Assembly: GCA_030686995.1 (NCBI GenBank)
Contig: CM060691.1
Location: 87,107,055 to 87,171,054 of the forward strand
Reading direction: 5' to 3'
From: Artemisia argyi
Taxonomy: Eukaryota > Streptophyta > Magnoliopsida > Asterales > Asteraceae
DNA length: 64,000 bases
Under the pieces are notes generated by a model that saw nothing but the letters and a program-made list of their open reading frames with translations, had not been told where the DNA came from and did not search any database. This document shows positions 11,965-24,061 of the stretch, piece by piece. Both the position numbers and the translations under genes were made by a program. Position 1 is the stretch's first letter; each line of letters opens with the position of its first letter.

Positions 11965-12971
11965 AATATCTGCCAATTTGCATCATATGGCACCGCGATA
12001 ATAGTTATATCGGGTTGAGCATCGGTCCAGGACCGGACCAGATCGGACCGACAAGACCAAAGACCGAATTAACCAAAAAGCCAAGATCGAGAACCGGACC
12101 GAATGTGGTCGATCCGGTCCGGTTCGGTCCAACAAGGCTAAATAATCGGTTTGTGGTCCTGACCGAATGTGGTCGATCCGGTCCGGTTCGGTCCAACAAG
12201 GCTAAATAATCGGTTTGTGGTCCTGACCGGACCGAGGACCGAATTAGCCAAAAAGCCAAGACCGAGGACCAGACTGAATGTGGTCGGTCCGGTCCGGTCT
12301 CGGTCGGTCCGGTCCGTTCGGGTCGTTTGCTCAGCCTTATATCGCACTGTTTTTTGTGTTACAAGTGGCTGATAATTTGCACAACCGTGTTATGAGTGTT
12401 TTTTTTAGTGGGTGTGTATGATGTTTTAAGAACGAGTTATGTTATTCGTATCTCTGGCCCGCAAAAAATATACATGTTTTGTACCTTTTACCGTTTTTAC
12501 CTTCTGTTTACAATGCAACATAATTTTTTATTAGTTTATGTTTCATACTTTTTATCAGTTTAATACTTTTGATTTGTTAATTTTTTATTCCACACTTTCT
12601 TTTTCCCAGTTTTATGATTAAAAATATATAAAAAACTGATATGGCAGCACCTATAGTAATTATAGAAGCCAACTACACCTACCTCTCATAAGGGGATATA
12701 ATTAGCACATGTTGTACTTATAAGAAGGCTAGGTCCAATTTGAGTTATCCGCGTGTCACGTTAGCTATTACCGTATAACACAAAACTCAAAAAACGTCAT
12801 CTTTAATAACATTACTATAACACACCATTAAAAAACTTCACTTTACACTAAACAAAAATTAAGAAATCACATACACAAATCTGTCCGTTATCAACATGGC
12901 GTAGTATAACGCACGAACCGGTGCAATATGATGCCATTATATACATAAAATTGCCTATAATATTCCTATAA
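11965..12971. other. Intergenic with GGTCCGG-rich foldback repeat
   Basis: About 12010-12340 consists of GGTCCGGTCCGG and GGACCGAATTA words in both orientations, so it can fold on itself and produces spurious open frames on both strands. The remainder to the Harbinger-like element is ordinary AT-rich spacer. Confidence 0.6.
12097..12224. repeat. Perfect 64-bp tandem duplication
   Basis: 12097-12160 and 12161-12224 are identical 64-bp units that begin GACCGAATGTGGTCGATCC and end TTGTGGTCCT, inside the GGTCC-rich region. Partial units flank them. Confidence 0.95.
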
Positions 12972-14885
12972 GAGCTCTAGGTGCAAAGTTGAGTAAGAGC
13001 CTCTTCATTCGGGCCCCACCCCTACCACATCACCAAGCACCTCAACTTCAACTAACCACAACAAACCCTCCCCCCCACCAAACAACAAACATCAACTTCC
13101 CCATTAGGGTCCCACCTCTTACACATTTATTTTTTATTCATTTTATTAAATAAATTAAAATCATTTCACAAATACTAAAAAAAAAAAAAAAAACATACTA
13201 ATTTTATTTCATAAAATAAAAAGTTACAATACGGAAAAAAAATACGATACGAGAAAAAAAACACGCATACAATATGGAAAAGAAAATACAATACGGAAAA
13301 AAAAAATATACGATACTAATACGAAAAGTAAACATTTTATTCGTCATATTCGCGGTCGAGATTTTGGTATTTCTGAGTTATTCGTGCTTGTCTCTTGCGA
13401 ATTACTTCGGCTCTAACCGGGTCAGTAACCGTGTTTGGATCGAGCATTAGCATCTGCATATCCTGCCACTCCAACAATGCAGCTTCTTTCTCGAACGCCT
13501 TTTCCTCCTTCTTCCACCGCGCCTCGTAACAAGCCGTTTGAGCGTCTTTCGCTTGATTATACTTTTCGGATAATTGTCCTGAAAAAGTACTCGTTTGACT
13601 CCCCCGGAACTCGCCGCACTCGACATTTCCATCGACTTTTGTTTCTTTCCGGGTCGCCTGCTGTTTCTTTCGGGACGAGGTCGTTTGTCCGGCCCGAATA
13701 TATCCTCAAGACATGTAATGTCTAGAGGTTCTTCAGCATCCCATTTCGGGTAGCGTTTCAGGATATCCCAAACGTGAAGCAAAGTGAAACTCCTCTGTCC
13801 AAAACGTAGTGAGAAGTTCGTTTTGGCATTCTCGACATGATCATGCTCATTTTCACCACTGCGACGCTCTAAATGTTTATAAATAGCGTTGAATTTTTGG
13901 CAGTCGGCATTGATCCTTGACCATTTACCGGATAGCATGTTTTTGGTTCGTGGGGCTTCAGTAGTCCGCTCGTTGAAAAGTGCATGAATTTCGTTCCAAA
14001 AGAATTCATTCTCTTTGTCATTTCCCAGATCTTCGTCTTGGGAAACTTCTATCCACGCTTCCGCAAGAATCGTTTCTTCTTGTTTTGACCACAACTTTCG
14101 CGCACGCGTTTGAGCAGCTTCTTCCAAGTCATCGTCATCGTCCGCGTCCAAATTTACGACGTTTTTTCCTCTTTGGGCTTTGATTTTTTTTCCTCGGCCT
14201 TTGGGCGGTGATCTTGGCTTAGGTACTTTAAACGTACCTTGATTTGGTTGTGACGGTTGTATTGGTTGTGATTGAGGAAAAGTGGATGGTTGATTCGGGT
14301 TATAAAATTGTGGCGACGAATTGAATTGTTGTTGACTTGCGAATCCTTGTTGAAACGCTAATTGTTGGTTACGGTAAATGTCATTCAGATTTAATGGTTG
14401 TGAACCGTATGGCGGTGAAGGGTTTGGACTTTGAGACGAGGGACTAGAAGAGTTTGAGGCTCCCCCGTATTGACCTTGGTTTGACGTTAGGAGGTTCGTG
14501 AAATAACCTCCTTCGTTCGGGTTTTGAGACATTTTTTTTTTTGCTTAGGAGAAGAGGTATATAAATATTTAGAATAGATTGTTGAATGTAGTGAAGAGAA
14601 TGGAAGAAGAAGGTTAGTATTTACAGTTGTAAAAGAGGGTAGAAAAAAAAGAAAAAAAGAAAAAGAAAAAAAAAACACAACCGTTGGTAAATAAACGGTA
14701 TTGTTTCCCATTTTAGTACAAAATCTCAAACGTAAACCTGCTACATGTCAGAAATTTTGCTTCGTCGTGGCCACGGGGAGTTGACCAACGGCGAGGGGGG
14801 TTTGGTGTGGCGGCGAGCAACGGCTCGCCGTTGTCACTGCCAACTAGGACGGCGAGGGGTGCTTCCCCATCTGCACCTTGTGCTC
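12972..14885 (-). mobile_element. PIF/Harbinger-like element encoding only the Myb/SANT protein
   Basis: The left end GAGCTCTAGGTGCA and the right end, read inward as GAGCACAAGGTGCA, form 14-bp terminal inverted repeats with 12 matches. Both are flanked by TAA (12969-12971 and 14886-14888), the target duplication typical of this superfamily. The 1914-bp body holds one long minus-strand gene, the Myb/SANT-like accessory protein. Autonomous Harbinger elements also encode a DDE nuclease, and I see no such frame. It therefore looks like a non-autonomous derivative that kept only the DNA-binding gene. Confidence 0.7.
13337..14532 (-). pseudogene. Harbinger Myb/SANT-like protein with one frameshift
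   Basis: ATG at 14532 opens a frame of 361 residues. It has a glutamine-, serine- and proline-rich N-terminus (about 1-95), a basic GRGKKIKAQRGK stretch, and an acidic DADDDDDLEE run. A trihelix/SANT-type domain follows at about 140-260, from RARKLWSKQEETILAEAWIE through LSGKWSRINADCQKF. In plants this family accompanies the Harbinger transposase and is often misnamed glutathione S-transferase T3-like or NAM-associated. After residue about 308 the frame becomes abnormally arginine-rich. A one-base loss in the G run at 13601-13605 (C on the plus strand) explains this: the neighbouring frame continues with a KEEKAFEKEAALLEWQDM coiled segment to TAA at 13339-13337. One indel only, so recently active, or possibly a sequencing error. 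Confidence 0.8.
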
Positions 14886-14888
14886 TAA

Positions 14889-17250
14889 TGACGCACAAGC
14901 ATGTATATTTATATTGAAAAGGTTAATATGAAACATTTTTGTAAAAGGTACATTTGTTGTACATAAGTTACGTGGAGTGATATTTTCTTATATATTCTAA
15001 AACATACTCACATCTTATACCACTTATCTTATAATGTTTCTAACAAAATTTAAACTCACAATTTGACGGATACACTTATATATCCACATAACACCTTTAT
15101 GTTTTTATTATTTTTTTATTTTTTATTTTATTTTTTTGAACTAGATCCACATAACACTTGACGACCAAAGACATTATCTCGTTCAAAAATATATCTATAC
15201 TGCATATAAAGAGTGTAAGGTCAAATCTTGAAAAGTGAAATTTTGAAAGTCAAAAGTGAGAGAAATTCATAGTGTAATTAGTATTTTTATTAAAACACTC
15301 ATAATTTAAAATTACAATAATTTATTCACGTTGTACAACTAATTAAAAGCATATATATTAAATTAAAAACAACCAATTAAAACACCCTTTTACTAAAAAG
15401 TACAATAAAATTTTACAATGCACAATTTAAATAAGCTACAACATAATCTAAATATAAAATAATTAAAAACACTAATTAATGTTATTTTACACATTATACA
15501 AGTTAAAAAACACACAAAGCTTCATACAAGCTAACAAGTTGATGGTACATATAGTTTTGAAAATTGTACCGAACCAACAGGTTCAACTGGGAACTGGTGT
15601 CGCCACAAGTTCGGCTATCTAATAAAAGTCATACGAAAACATATATTTCAAAAGGAAACTATTAATACACATCGAAAACCGGGTTGACTCGGGGCGCTTC
15701 AAACCCGGCGGGTTGACCCAGTTTAGTTTGAGTCATTTTCGACCCAACTCGTCGGGTTGACTCGGTTTAAATCGACCCGTTTTTCGACCAGAACTGGTCG
15801 AACCGGGTTTCAAAACATTATGTTTAATCCTTAAATCTTCAAACTTTTATTATTTTTCATTTATAACCCATAAACTTTTTTTTACCGCTAAACGATCTGT
15901 CGCTATAAAATCTTGCACGGGTACCGTTCTAGTATAGATAATACATGTATGACTGGTCAATAGTTTCGTATTTATTTTACTAGCATAAAAATATAAAAGT
16001 TGTTTGACTTTACAAAATAAAAACACAAAGATGATTGAAACTGAAATTTTCAGACATCAAATGCATATATGCTAATGATCGCAAATATACTATAAAATAA
16101 ATTAAAATTTACTGAGTTTTGTGATTTTGTTCACTTAAACTGCTAAACTTATAAAAGTCAATATTCAGGTCACTTTCAATAATCATTGTTAAACCAAAAA
16201 AAAAAAAAAAAAAAACAATTAACTTGTGTGTATTCAAAATAAAATAAAATAAAATAAATGCAGTTCACACTTAAAAAATTCAACATTGTAGGTATTGTTT
16301 GATGATTTTACACAGTGAACAAATTCAATTTGATTTTGATAGTTTGTTACAATTCTTCTTTTGCCTTCCATTCAAACCAAACTTTCATTCAAAGTTCAAA
16401 CTAATGTTTTACTAATGAGCAAAGGGCTTATGGAGCTTTGAGGCGAAGCGCAGATTAAGGCGCGGGCTTCATGAATATGAGGCACATTAAATTGTAAAAA
16501 TTTTAAGCACAATTTATGTGTTAGTGATGACTTAAATAACACTAAAATACTTAATTTATCAAAACAAATATCAAATTCAACTTAAAATACAACCAATGTA
16601 TCAAGATAAGGGCATGATAACATTTCATTATCTCATGCCTAAATTGAAGGAGGAGTTTGTATGTATAGACATTTGATTTGAAGGATAAAACTCTTAAATT
16701 GTCAGATTTAGTTAGTTTCTAAGTTATATTTCACTAACATATAAGGTCTATCAATGTTAAATTTGAAAAGAAAAAAAAAAAAACAAAAGAAAATTCAAAA
16801 CTCGTCACCTTTAGACGTAAGGCTCTAAAACCCAAGGCGCCACGCCTTTTGCTAGCCTTGTGTATGTGTGGAGCTTCTATCCAAAAAAATCCTAGAGCTT
16901 AGAGCTTAGAGCCTTCAGCGAAGACGCGACTTTTAAAGCGTTAACTCAAACTATATATTATCCATATTATAATAGAAGTATAAGTGGCCTACAACTCTCT
17001 TAGCATACACTCAACAATTCAAATGATTTCACACAATACACCAAAAAGAAAAACAAAAGGAATATAAGCAACAACAAAGACTTTCTCATCCAAAGACTTT
17101 CATCCCACCATGTGCTAAAATACTTTAAATAAAAAAAAAGACTTCATCAACCCAATCACTAATTCAAAACCAATCAAAAATTTATCAAACAATATATTCA
17201 CTCCAAAAAAGTTAAAGCCTTATCACTTTTAAGAAACATTTGGAATCCTT
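14889..17250. other. Intergenic with repeat debris
   Basis: Holds a probable Helitron (listed separately), a block at about 15660-15810 built on CGGGTTGACTCGG words, and a degenerate repeat at about 16430-16945 with GGCGAAGCGC, AAGGCGCCACGCC and tandem AGAGCTTAG words. The last 200 bases or so approach the RGLG2 5' UTR. No other gene seen. Confidence 0.5.
15194..15932 (+). mobile_element. Probable non-autonomous Helitron
   Basis: Starts TCTATACTGCATATAAAG directly after an A and ends GCACGGGTACCGTTCTAG directly before a T. This gives the Helitron layout A|TC...CTAG|T with no target duplication. The 5' end closely resembles that of the better supported Helitron at 24062-24931. The usual GC-rich hairpin just before CTAG is only half recognisable and there is no Rep/helicase frame. 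Confidence 0.55.
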
Positions 17251-17785
17251 CACTTTTGAAACCACAATTGATATACTGTTGTTGTTTCACTTAATTTAAA
17301 TCCAGGTTTGTTTGTTTGTTTTGTATTTATCTGAATTATTCATCTTAGATTCATTTTATCACTTTCATAATCACCATATTTAATTATTTGCAGATCTGGG
17401 TTAGTAATCATATCTATATTCAACTTATATTTGTTATAAATATTTTTCTAAATATAGATAAAAGGAAAATGTTGTGAAAATATATAAATTACGTAACGCT
17501 TAAGTTGACGTGCATCTATGGAAATAAAATCAATATATAAAGTCAATAAATTTATAGTCGTGTACGACATAAATGCAATCACAAGATAAGTCCTATAATT
17601 GTAATGTCGGAGAAGCTTCTTGGCAACCGCTTGTTTTAATAGGTCTAGATTATTATAAGACGACCAAATACCATGTTCTAGTATAAGACTATAAGTACAA
17701 GGTTTTGGTCTTTTCGTGTTTGGTGTTTCTTTTATTAAGGTTGTATTTTGTTGAATATTTGCAGATAGAAGTTTGATTTTTAATA

Positions 17786-20700
17786 ATGGGTGGAAAGAAT
17801 TCTAGGGAGAGTTTTAGGAATTCGGGGTCGTTTCAGTCGTCTTCGTCTTTCGGTGGAAGTCAGTACGGTGGTGCTCCTCAGCCTTATTCGTATCCGCCGC
17901 AGAATATTCCTCAGCAGTCGTATTCGTATCCGCCGCAGGAATATCCTGTTCAGGAGGCGTATCCCGCTTATCCACAACAGTATCCTGCAGCACCACCACC
18001 TGCACAAGCGCCTGCTCGACCGCAGAAGAAGTTTGACAGGAGGTACTCGAGGATTGCGGATAATTACAGTTCGTTGGAACAGGTAGAATTGGATGTGTTC
18101 TTTTTTGTATGTTGAATGGTTCTATTTATTGCACGTGTTAGGATCATGTGGTTAGTTGTAATACAAATGGATTTTGTTTTTAGTGTTTGGATTAGTTAAG
18201 GTTTGTTGATTTTTTGGGAGATATTTTCTTTTCGAAAATACGTCATACTTTTGTAATATTGTGAATTGTGTTTTAGCATGCGTAAGTTAGCGATAATAAT
18301 TTGTTTCCTTAGGCAGAACTTTTAAGATGCTTACGTTAGTGGAAATTAATGACTTTTTATAATATTTTTTGGTCATTTTAATTGGTGTTTCGGTTATTAG
18401 TAAACTAATACATCCACTTTTCGTCCAGGTGACGGAAGCTCTTGCTCGTGCAGGGCTTGAGTCTTCTAACCTTATTGTTGGCATTGACTTCACAAAGAGC
18501 AATGAATGGACAGGTAACGCCATTATCTTTGTTATTTTCTTTCTATATTGCAATACTGAAAATTAAACACATTACCTTTTTTTATTGGCAAATAGGTTCG
18601 AGGTCTTTCAATAGAAAAAGTCTACATCATATTGGAGATGGTTTAAATCCATACGAGCAAGCGATAACCATTATTGGGAAAACGTTGGCTGCCTTTGATG
18701 AGGATAACTTGATTCCGTGCTATGGTTTTGGAGATGGTATAATATTTAAACTAGTTACGGAGTGTTATAGTTTATAGTGTTAATGCAGTAAAGTAAATAT
18801 GGGTGATAACTCGTAGATTTTGTTACCAACCTGCAGCATCCACACATGATCAAGATGTCTTCAGTTTTTTTCCAGAAGAAAGATTTTGTAACGGTTTCGA
18901 GGAAGTCTTGAGTAGATACAAAGAAATTGTCCCTCATCTAAAGCTTGCAGGTTTGAGATATAATTTACTGTGTTCTGAATATCTCGCCTTCAGTATACAC
19001 TTTAGCCAGCGGTTCTTCTAAGCACTGTTTTTTTATATCGTGTTACTACAGGACCCACATCCTTTGCTCCTGTTATTGAACAGGCAATGACCATTGTTGA
19101 ACAAAGTGGGGGCCAATATCACGTGTTATTAATAATTGCAGATGGGCAGGTAACTTTCTTTGGTCAATATGAATTCCTTTGTTATTTTATGAATGCTGAT
19201 AGGAATGCACTGCCATGTTGTAAATTATGGTTGATGTCCGTGTCTCATAGTTTTCATAACAAGTAAAATCATTTTTATTTTATGAATGCTGATAGGAATG
19301 CACTGCCATGTTGTAAATTATGGTTGATGTCCGTGTCTAATATTTTATGGTTGATGCAATTACAAAATACTTGGAATTTCATCTGCCAACGTAGATATTT
19401 GTCTTCAATTGATGGTCTGGTTATTCACACTTATTCCCCAGTCTTGCCCACACAATCAGGGTTCAAGAGTTGATGTTAGTCCTGCATGCACTGATGGGCA
19501 TACACAACTTAAAGAGGAAAACTGATCTTTCAGAAATTCATTTTAGTCTTGTAATATAGCCCACCATGTAATAATTTCTGGTACAATGTTTCACAAATAA
19601 TCCGGTGACTTAAAAGCTTGAACTTGTCTGTCACCATTTTTATTTTACCTACAAGATATCCTTTATAATAGTCATTCTTGTTAATATTTCGTTTGCCTGA
19701 GCCCCACATTGCTTTAAGGTTCCTTACTTATCCGGCCCGCAAAATCTGATAGTTCTGAACTGTGTAAATCACTGGGAAAATTTCACCGCCTGCTGCATAA
19801 AAATGTGAATGAGGAATTGGCTTGCCTAGTTACCTGTACATGTTTGAAGATTATTACGTTATGTTTGAAGATTATTACGTTAGATGATAACTAAATCTGA
19901 GAACTGTGAAAACAACAAAACTTGTAGCCCCCAAGAAACAGAAAAAATATAGGAACTAAGAAAACGAATTCATCTTAAGATAGGGTAGAACAAGCTTTTT
20001 CGGTTCTAGTTAAGCAGCTGCACTTTGCTTCTACTTTCCTGCAATCATAAATCATTAATAGTTAGAGTGAATCAACATGGACATTTCAATTTTGTGTATC
20101 AATTTGGCATTTCACTGATTATACTGTGACAGGTTACAAGAAGTGTTGATACTGAACCTGGTAATTTAAGTCCACAAGAACAAAGAACTGTAAATGCCAT
20201 AGTTGAAGCAAGGTGAATATCTGATAACATATGTACACATTATATATTACAGATAAATAGTTATCATGTTCTCGTATTGAAATACATTCGCCATCCTCTT
20301 TACAGCAAGCTTCCATTATCTATCGTATTAGTTGGAGTTGGAGATGGGCCTTGGGATATGATGAGGGAATTTGATGATAACATCCCTGCTCGCGACTTTG
20401 ACAATTTCCAGGTAAGCATAATGCTACTTTTCAGGTGTTAAACTGGGTAGTCAGGCGGGTAGGATAATGTGTCCAAATAGGTGACACATATTTTTTTGCC
20501 CGTTTTTCTTGAATTTAATAAATAATTAAATTATTGCTGGAATTACTTGTATTTTATAAAACTACTAATTCGATTCTTATTATTAAAGCATCTAAGATTT
20601 TGCAAGCATTTACACTGCTATGTCACTTCCGATGCTCTCCAAATTACCAAGTATGTCTGAAGTTCACCAACTTGACCCATTAAAGCTAAAAATATAACCC

Positions 20701-22031
20701 AAATCAACCCATTGCTATGTAAATGGGTTACATTTACCACCTCTAGTTCTAAGTAAATATTGTTGCTTATGTTTAGAAGTTGCTATATGTTCTGATGTTA
20801 TTTTATTTTTGCGCGCAGTTCGTGAATTTTACAGAAATCATGTCCAAGAATGTTGCCCCAATCCGAAAAGAAACGGAATTTGCTCTTTCAGCTTTAATGG
20901 AAATTCCAACTCAATATAAAGCAACAATCGAACTAAATATATTAGGGTAATCAGCCTATTGCAGTCTATTTCTTTCTTTTGAAATTGGTCACATGTGACA
21001 TAACTTTGATATTTATATATTTATTTATTAAATTTACAGTAGCCGCAAAGGAGTTTCTCCAAACAGGGTTGCTCTTCCTCCTCCTGTTCATGTTGGCTAT
21101 TCAAAACCATCATACTCAAAGCCGTCATATTCAAGTAGCTTCCAGAAGGGTTCAGAATCTTATTATGGCCAAAGTAGTCCTGTTTGTGCAGCTCCTTATT
21201 ATGATCAAACGAGTAGTCCTGTTCGTGCAGCTCCTTATTATGATCAAACGAGTTCCCAGAGCACTGCCCCACCTGTTCCAAGCTCCCCATCTGGTCCAAG
21301 CTCCACATACGACAATCAGGTAAATTCTATATCTACTACTCATATATATAGAGATGGGTCATTGGCAATTTGGATTGCGTTTTATTGCTAATGCTAATGG
21401 GTAAATTCAATTTTGGCTAAAAAGGCTAATTGGCCGATATGTTACAAAGTCCCCTGATTTTAACTTAAGTGTTTGTAACTTTTGTTCTATTCAAAATTTC
21501 TGGAATCATTATTTTAGTATAGCTGTTGTAATCATATACAGTATATATTAGCCATGTATACAACTAAAAAAGAGATAAAAAATGAAGTCTTGTTTAGTCA
21601 ACCCAACCTGTGTGGATGTGCCCATAAAATTTACACCATCTGACCTTTTGCCAACTACCCCGGCCATTTCATTTTTAATATGTGATATCTGCTTTTATAT
21701 ATTTCTCTTACTTATAACATATATGCATTGACCTCACATTTTGAAACTGGTTATGAGGTGATATGACGTTGCAATAATGTAATGCTTATCTCTTGTGCAG
21801 GTATGCCCCATTTGTCTTACAAACCCAAAAGACATGGCCTTTGGCTGTGGTCATCAGGTAATTTATTATCTTTATCTTTTTTCAGATTCTACTTAATTTG
21901 TATCATCGGAATGCTTCTAAATTACTTTTCCTACTTGTGTTATTTGGCAGACATGTTGCGAGTGTGGACAAACTCTTCAGTTATGCCCGATATGCCGGAA
22001 ATCAATTGAAACAAGAATAAAGCTCTACTAA
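17786..22031 (+). CDS. RGLG2: RGLG2-like E3 ubiquitin ligase (vWA/copine plus RING)
   Basis: Eleven coding exons: 17786-18082, 18429-18513, 18596-18736, 18837-18950, 19052-19149, 20133-20212, 20306-20411, 20819-20946, 21040-21319, 21801-21857 and 21951-22031, totalling 1467 nt or 488 residues, the usual family length. RGLG proteins are membrane-anchored E3 ligases involved in K63-linked ubiquitination, auxin transport and stress signalling. MGGKNSRE provides an N-myristoylation glycine. A tyrosine/proline/glutamine-rich linker follows (about 25-80), then the copine-type vWA domain (about 100-340) with the metal-site motif DFTKSNEW and later CYGFGDAST and [12 protein letters not shown]. The C-terminal C3HC4 RING is [24 protein letters not shown], then LCPIC, ending IKLY. 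A 5' UTR intron is likely, since a CAG acceptor precedes the ATG at about 17763. Phases are consistent and no break was seen. Confidence 0.93.
19182..19338. repeat. 64-bp direct repeat in RGLG2 intron 5
   Basis: 19182-19245 recurs exactly at 19275-19338 (TTATTTTATGAATGCTGATA through TGTCCGTGTCT), separated by 29 bases. Confidence 0.93.
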
Positions 22032-22480
22032 GTTTGCTTTGTGGGTTATTTGGTATATGAGTTTTAGCTTAAATTCTTTGGTAAGAAAGTCATGGGGTTT
22101 TTTGTGTTTTTGTTATTTTATAATGTTTTGGCGAGTTCCTTTGTGGATTTGTAAATGAAAGTCGATACTATTGTACAGTCCTTCGTTTGGTTTCTTTCTT
22201 ATTCATTTGTTTGTTTCTTTTTTCTTTAAATTCTTTTGCCTTTTGCTGAGGTTTATTTACATGTTAACTTGTCGTCTGTACTCTAATAGTTTGGTAGTAT
22301 AGGTCAATAGGTATTTGACCTAATTCGTTTCAATGTAACATCTGGTTGAACTTTGCTGGAATAATTGAGATTTATTTATAAACCTGTGAGTCAACTATAC
22401 TACAGGATTGTTCAGCCGGGTCGGCCAAAACAAAAAACTTGAAAAAGGATACCGACAAAAACCAAACAATAAAAACTTAG
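22032..22480. other. RGLG2 3' flank
   Basis: AT-rich 3' UTR and spacer before the hAT remnant. No further feature seen. Confidence 0.5.
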
Positions 22481-22767
22481 TCGTACGATAAGAGTTTTTC
22501 ATTTCAATCGTAGTAGACGCTTTTTAACATCATTAAAATCATCTAGAACATTATCTAAACTAAATGTATTTGCAATATCCTTTTCAATATAAGTATTAAA
22601 TTATCCGAAAGAAACTCATCACTCATTTTATTACGTAATCTGTTCTTCATGATTTTCGTGGCTGAAAACGCACGTTCAACACTTGCAGTAGACACCGGAA
22701 GAGTCAACACTAGTCGTATCAACCTATCAATGAGATAATAGTGACTTGCCTTTCCTGTGTATGCTAA

Positions 22768-22990
22768 GGCTATGTTTGGCGCAAAGCTTTTTGGGGCGAT
22801 GAGAGGTGAGCAATGAGCTTTTCTAATATTCGTTTGGCAAAAGAGCGGTGAGCTTTGCTATTTTTTTAGGAAATCTCATTTTTCCAATGCTTCTTTAAGA
22901 AGCTGTGAGCAGTGAGCTGTAGCTACTGCTCACAGCTCACTGGCTACTGCTCATAGCTACTGCTCACAACTACTTTTGCCAAACATAGCC
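22768..22990. mobile_element. Tourist-like MITE, copy 2 (nested in hAT remnant)
   Basis: The 223-bp element is bounded by GGCTATGTTTGGC and GCCAAACATAGCC and flanked by TAA on both sides (22765-22767 and 22991-22993). It is the reverse orientation of 11739-11964. Confidence 0.92.
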
Positions 22991-24061
22991 TAAGCCTTGA
23001 CATAAATCAGCTATGGTTGAAGACTTTCCCAACTTTTGATGATCTTTCATATCAAGTTCAAAGTGTTTCAACTAAAATTCCAAGTTATCGAGTTCTTCCT
23101 CTGTGAAATCAAGATAATAGCTTTTCTTTGTAAGCTTTAGAATCGAAAGATATATATCCGTCCCTAGGATCCAAAGCAGAGCTAAGTTCTAAAAGGTCCA
23201 CAATTTTCTCACTAAACCTTGAGTCAAGTTCTCGCAAAATCTATTGTTTCATTATATATATCAAAATGATAGTGATGCTCATTAGTAGCGTTATCTTGAT
23301 TCCTTACGCTTCTCCCTTCGAAATAAGGAGCACTGAAATCAGGAATACGAATACAATGTTTTTTTGCAAAAAGCAATGATACCGTCAAGAAAAGAACCCC
23401 ATTTGTCATCTTTAGTGTTTGAATCATCTTTCTAGTTTGTAAAACCATTTTAATTGCACTTATGACCTCTTGATCTTTTTGTTGTAAAGCCTTACAAAGA
23501 ACGTCCGCATGACCCAAGATTGTTTTCATCATATGTAATATGAAAACAAAATCAAAAGAAGTCAACTTCTTTAATGCTAAACTAGCACCACCCTTTGTTT
23601 TAAAGTTGCACCCATCTTTTTTTATCTTCTTCAAAATTGTACATGTTAGATTGTACATCCCAATAAGACTAGTAATTGAAGTAAAATGTGAGCACCAACG
23701 TGTATCACCAGCATGTTTCACAGTACCGATTTGGTTTGCTCCTTTACCGGACTCAATTGCACCTTCTTCAATTTGAGCAGCTTGTAACTTATCTTGTTGT
23801 TTGCAAGAGGCACCAATAGCTGTCACAATGTAAGATAAATCTTCAAAGTACATAATCTACCTCTCTAGCTGCTGTAACCAACACAAGTTGCAATCGATGA
23901 GCCATAGAATGTATATAATAAGCACATGGATTAACCTTGAGAAACAATGCTTGTAATCCATTCCATTCACATCTCATATTGCTAGCTCTATCATATCCTT
24001 GTCCACGAATATTTTCAATAGGAAGCAAATAAGAAGAAAGTGTTGCACAAATTGTTTTGTA

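Noticed and set aside
12005..12372. Open frames on both strands with repeated GPNRTG-like motifs
   Set aside because: They are translations of the GGTCCGG tandem and inverted repeats, not genes.
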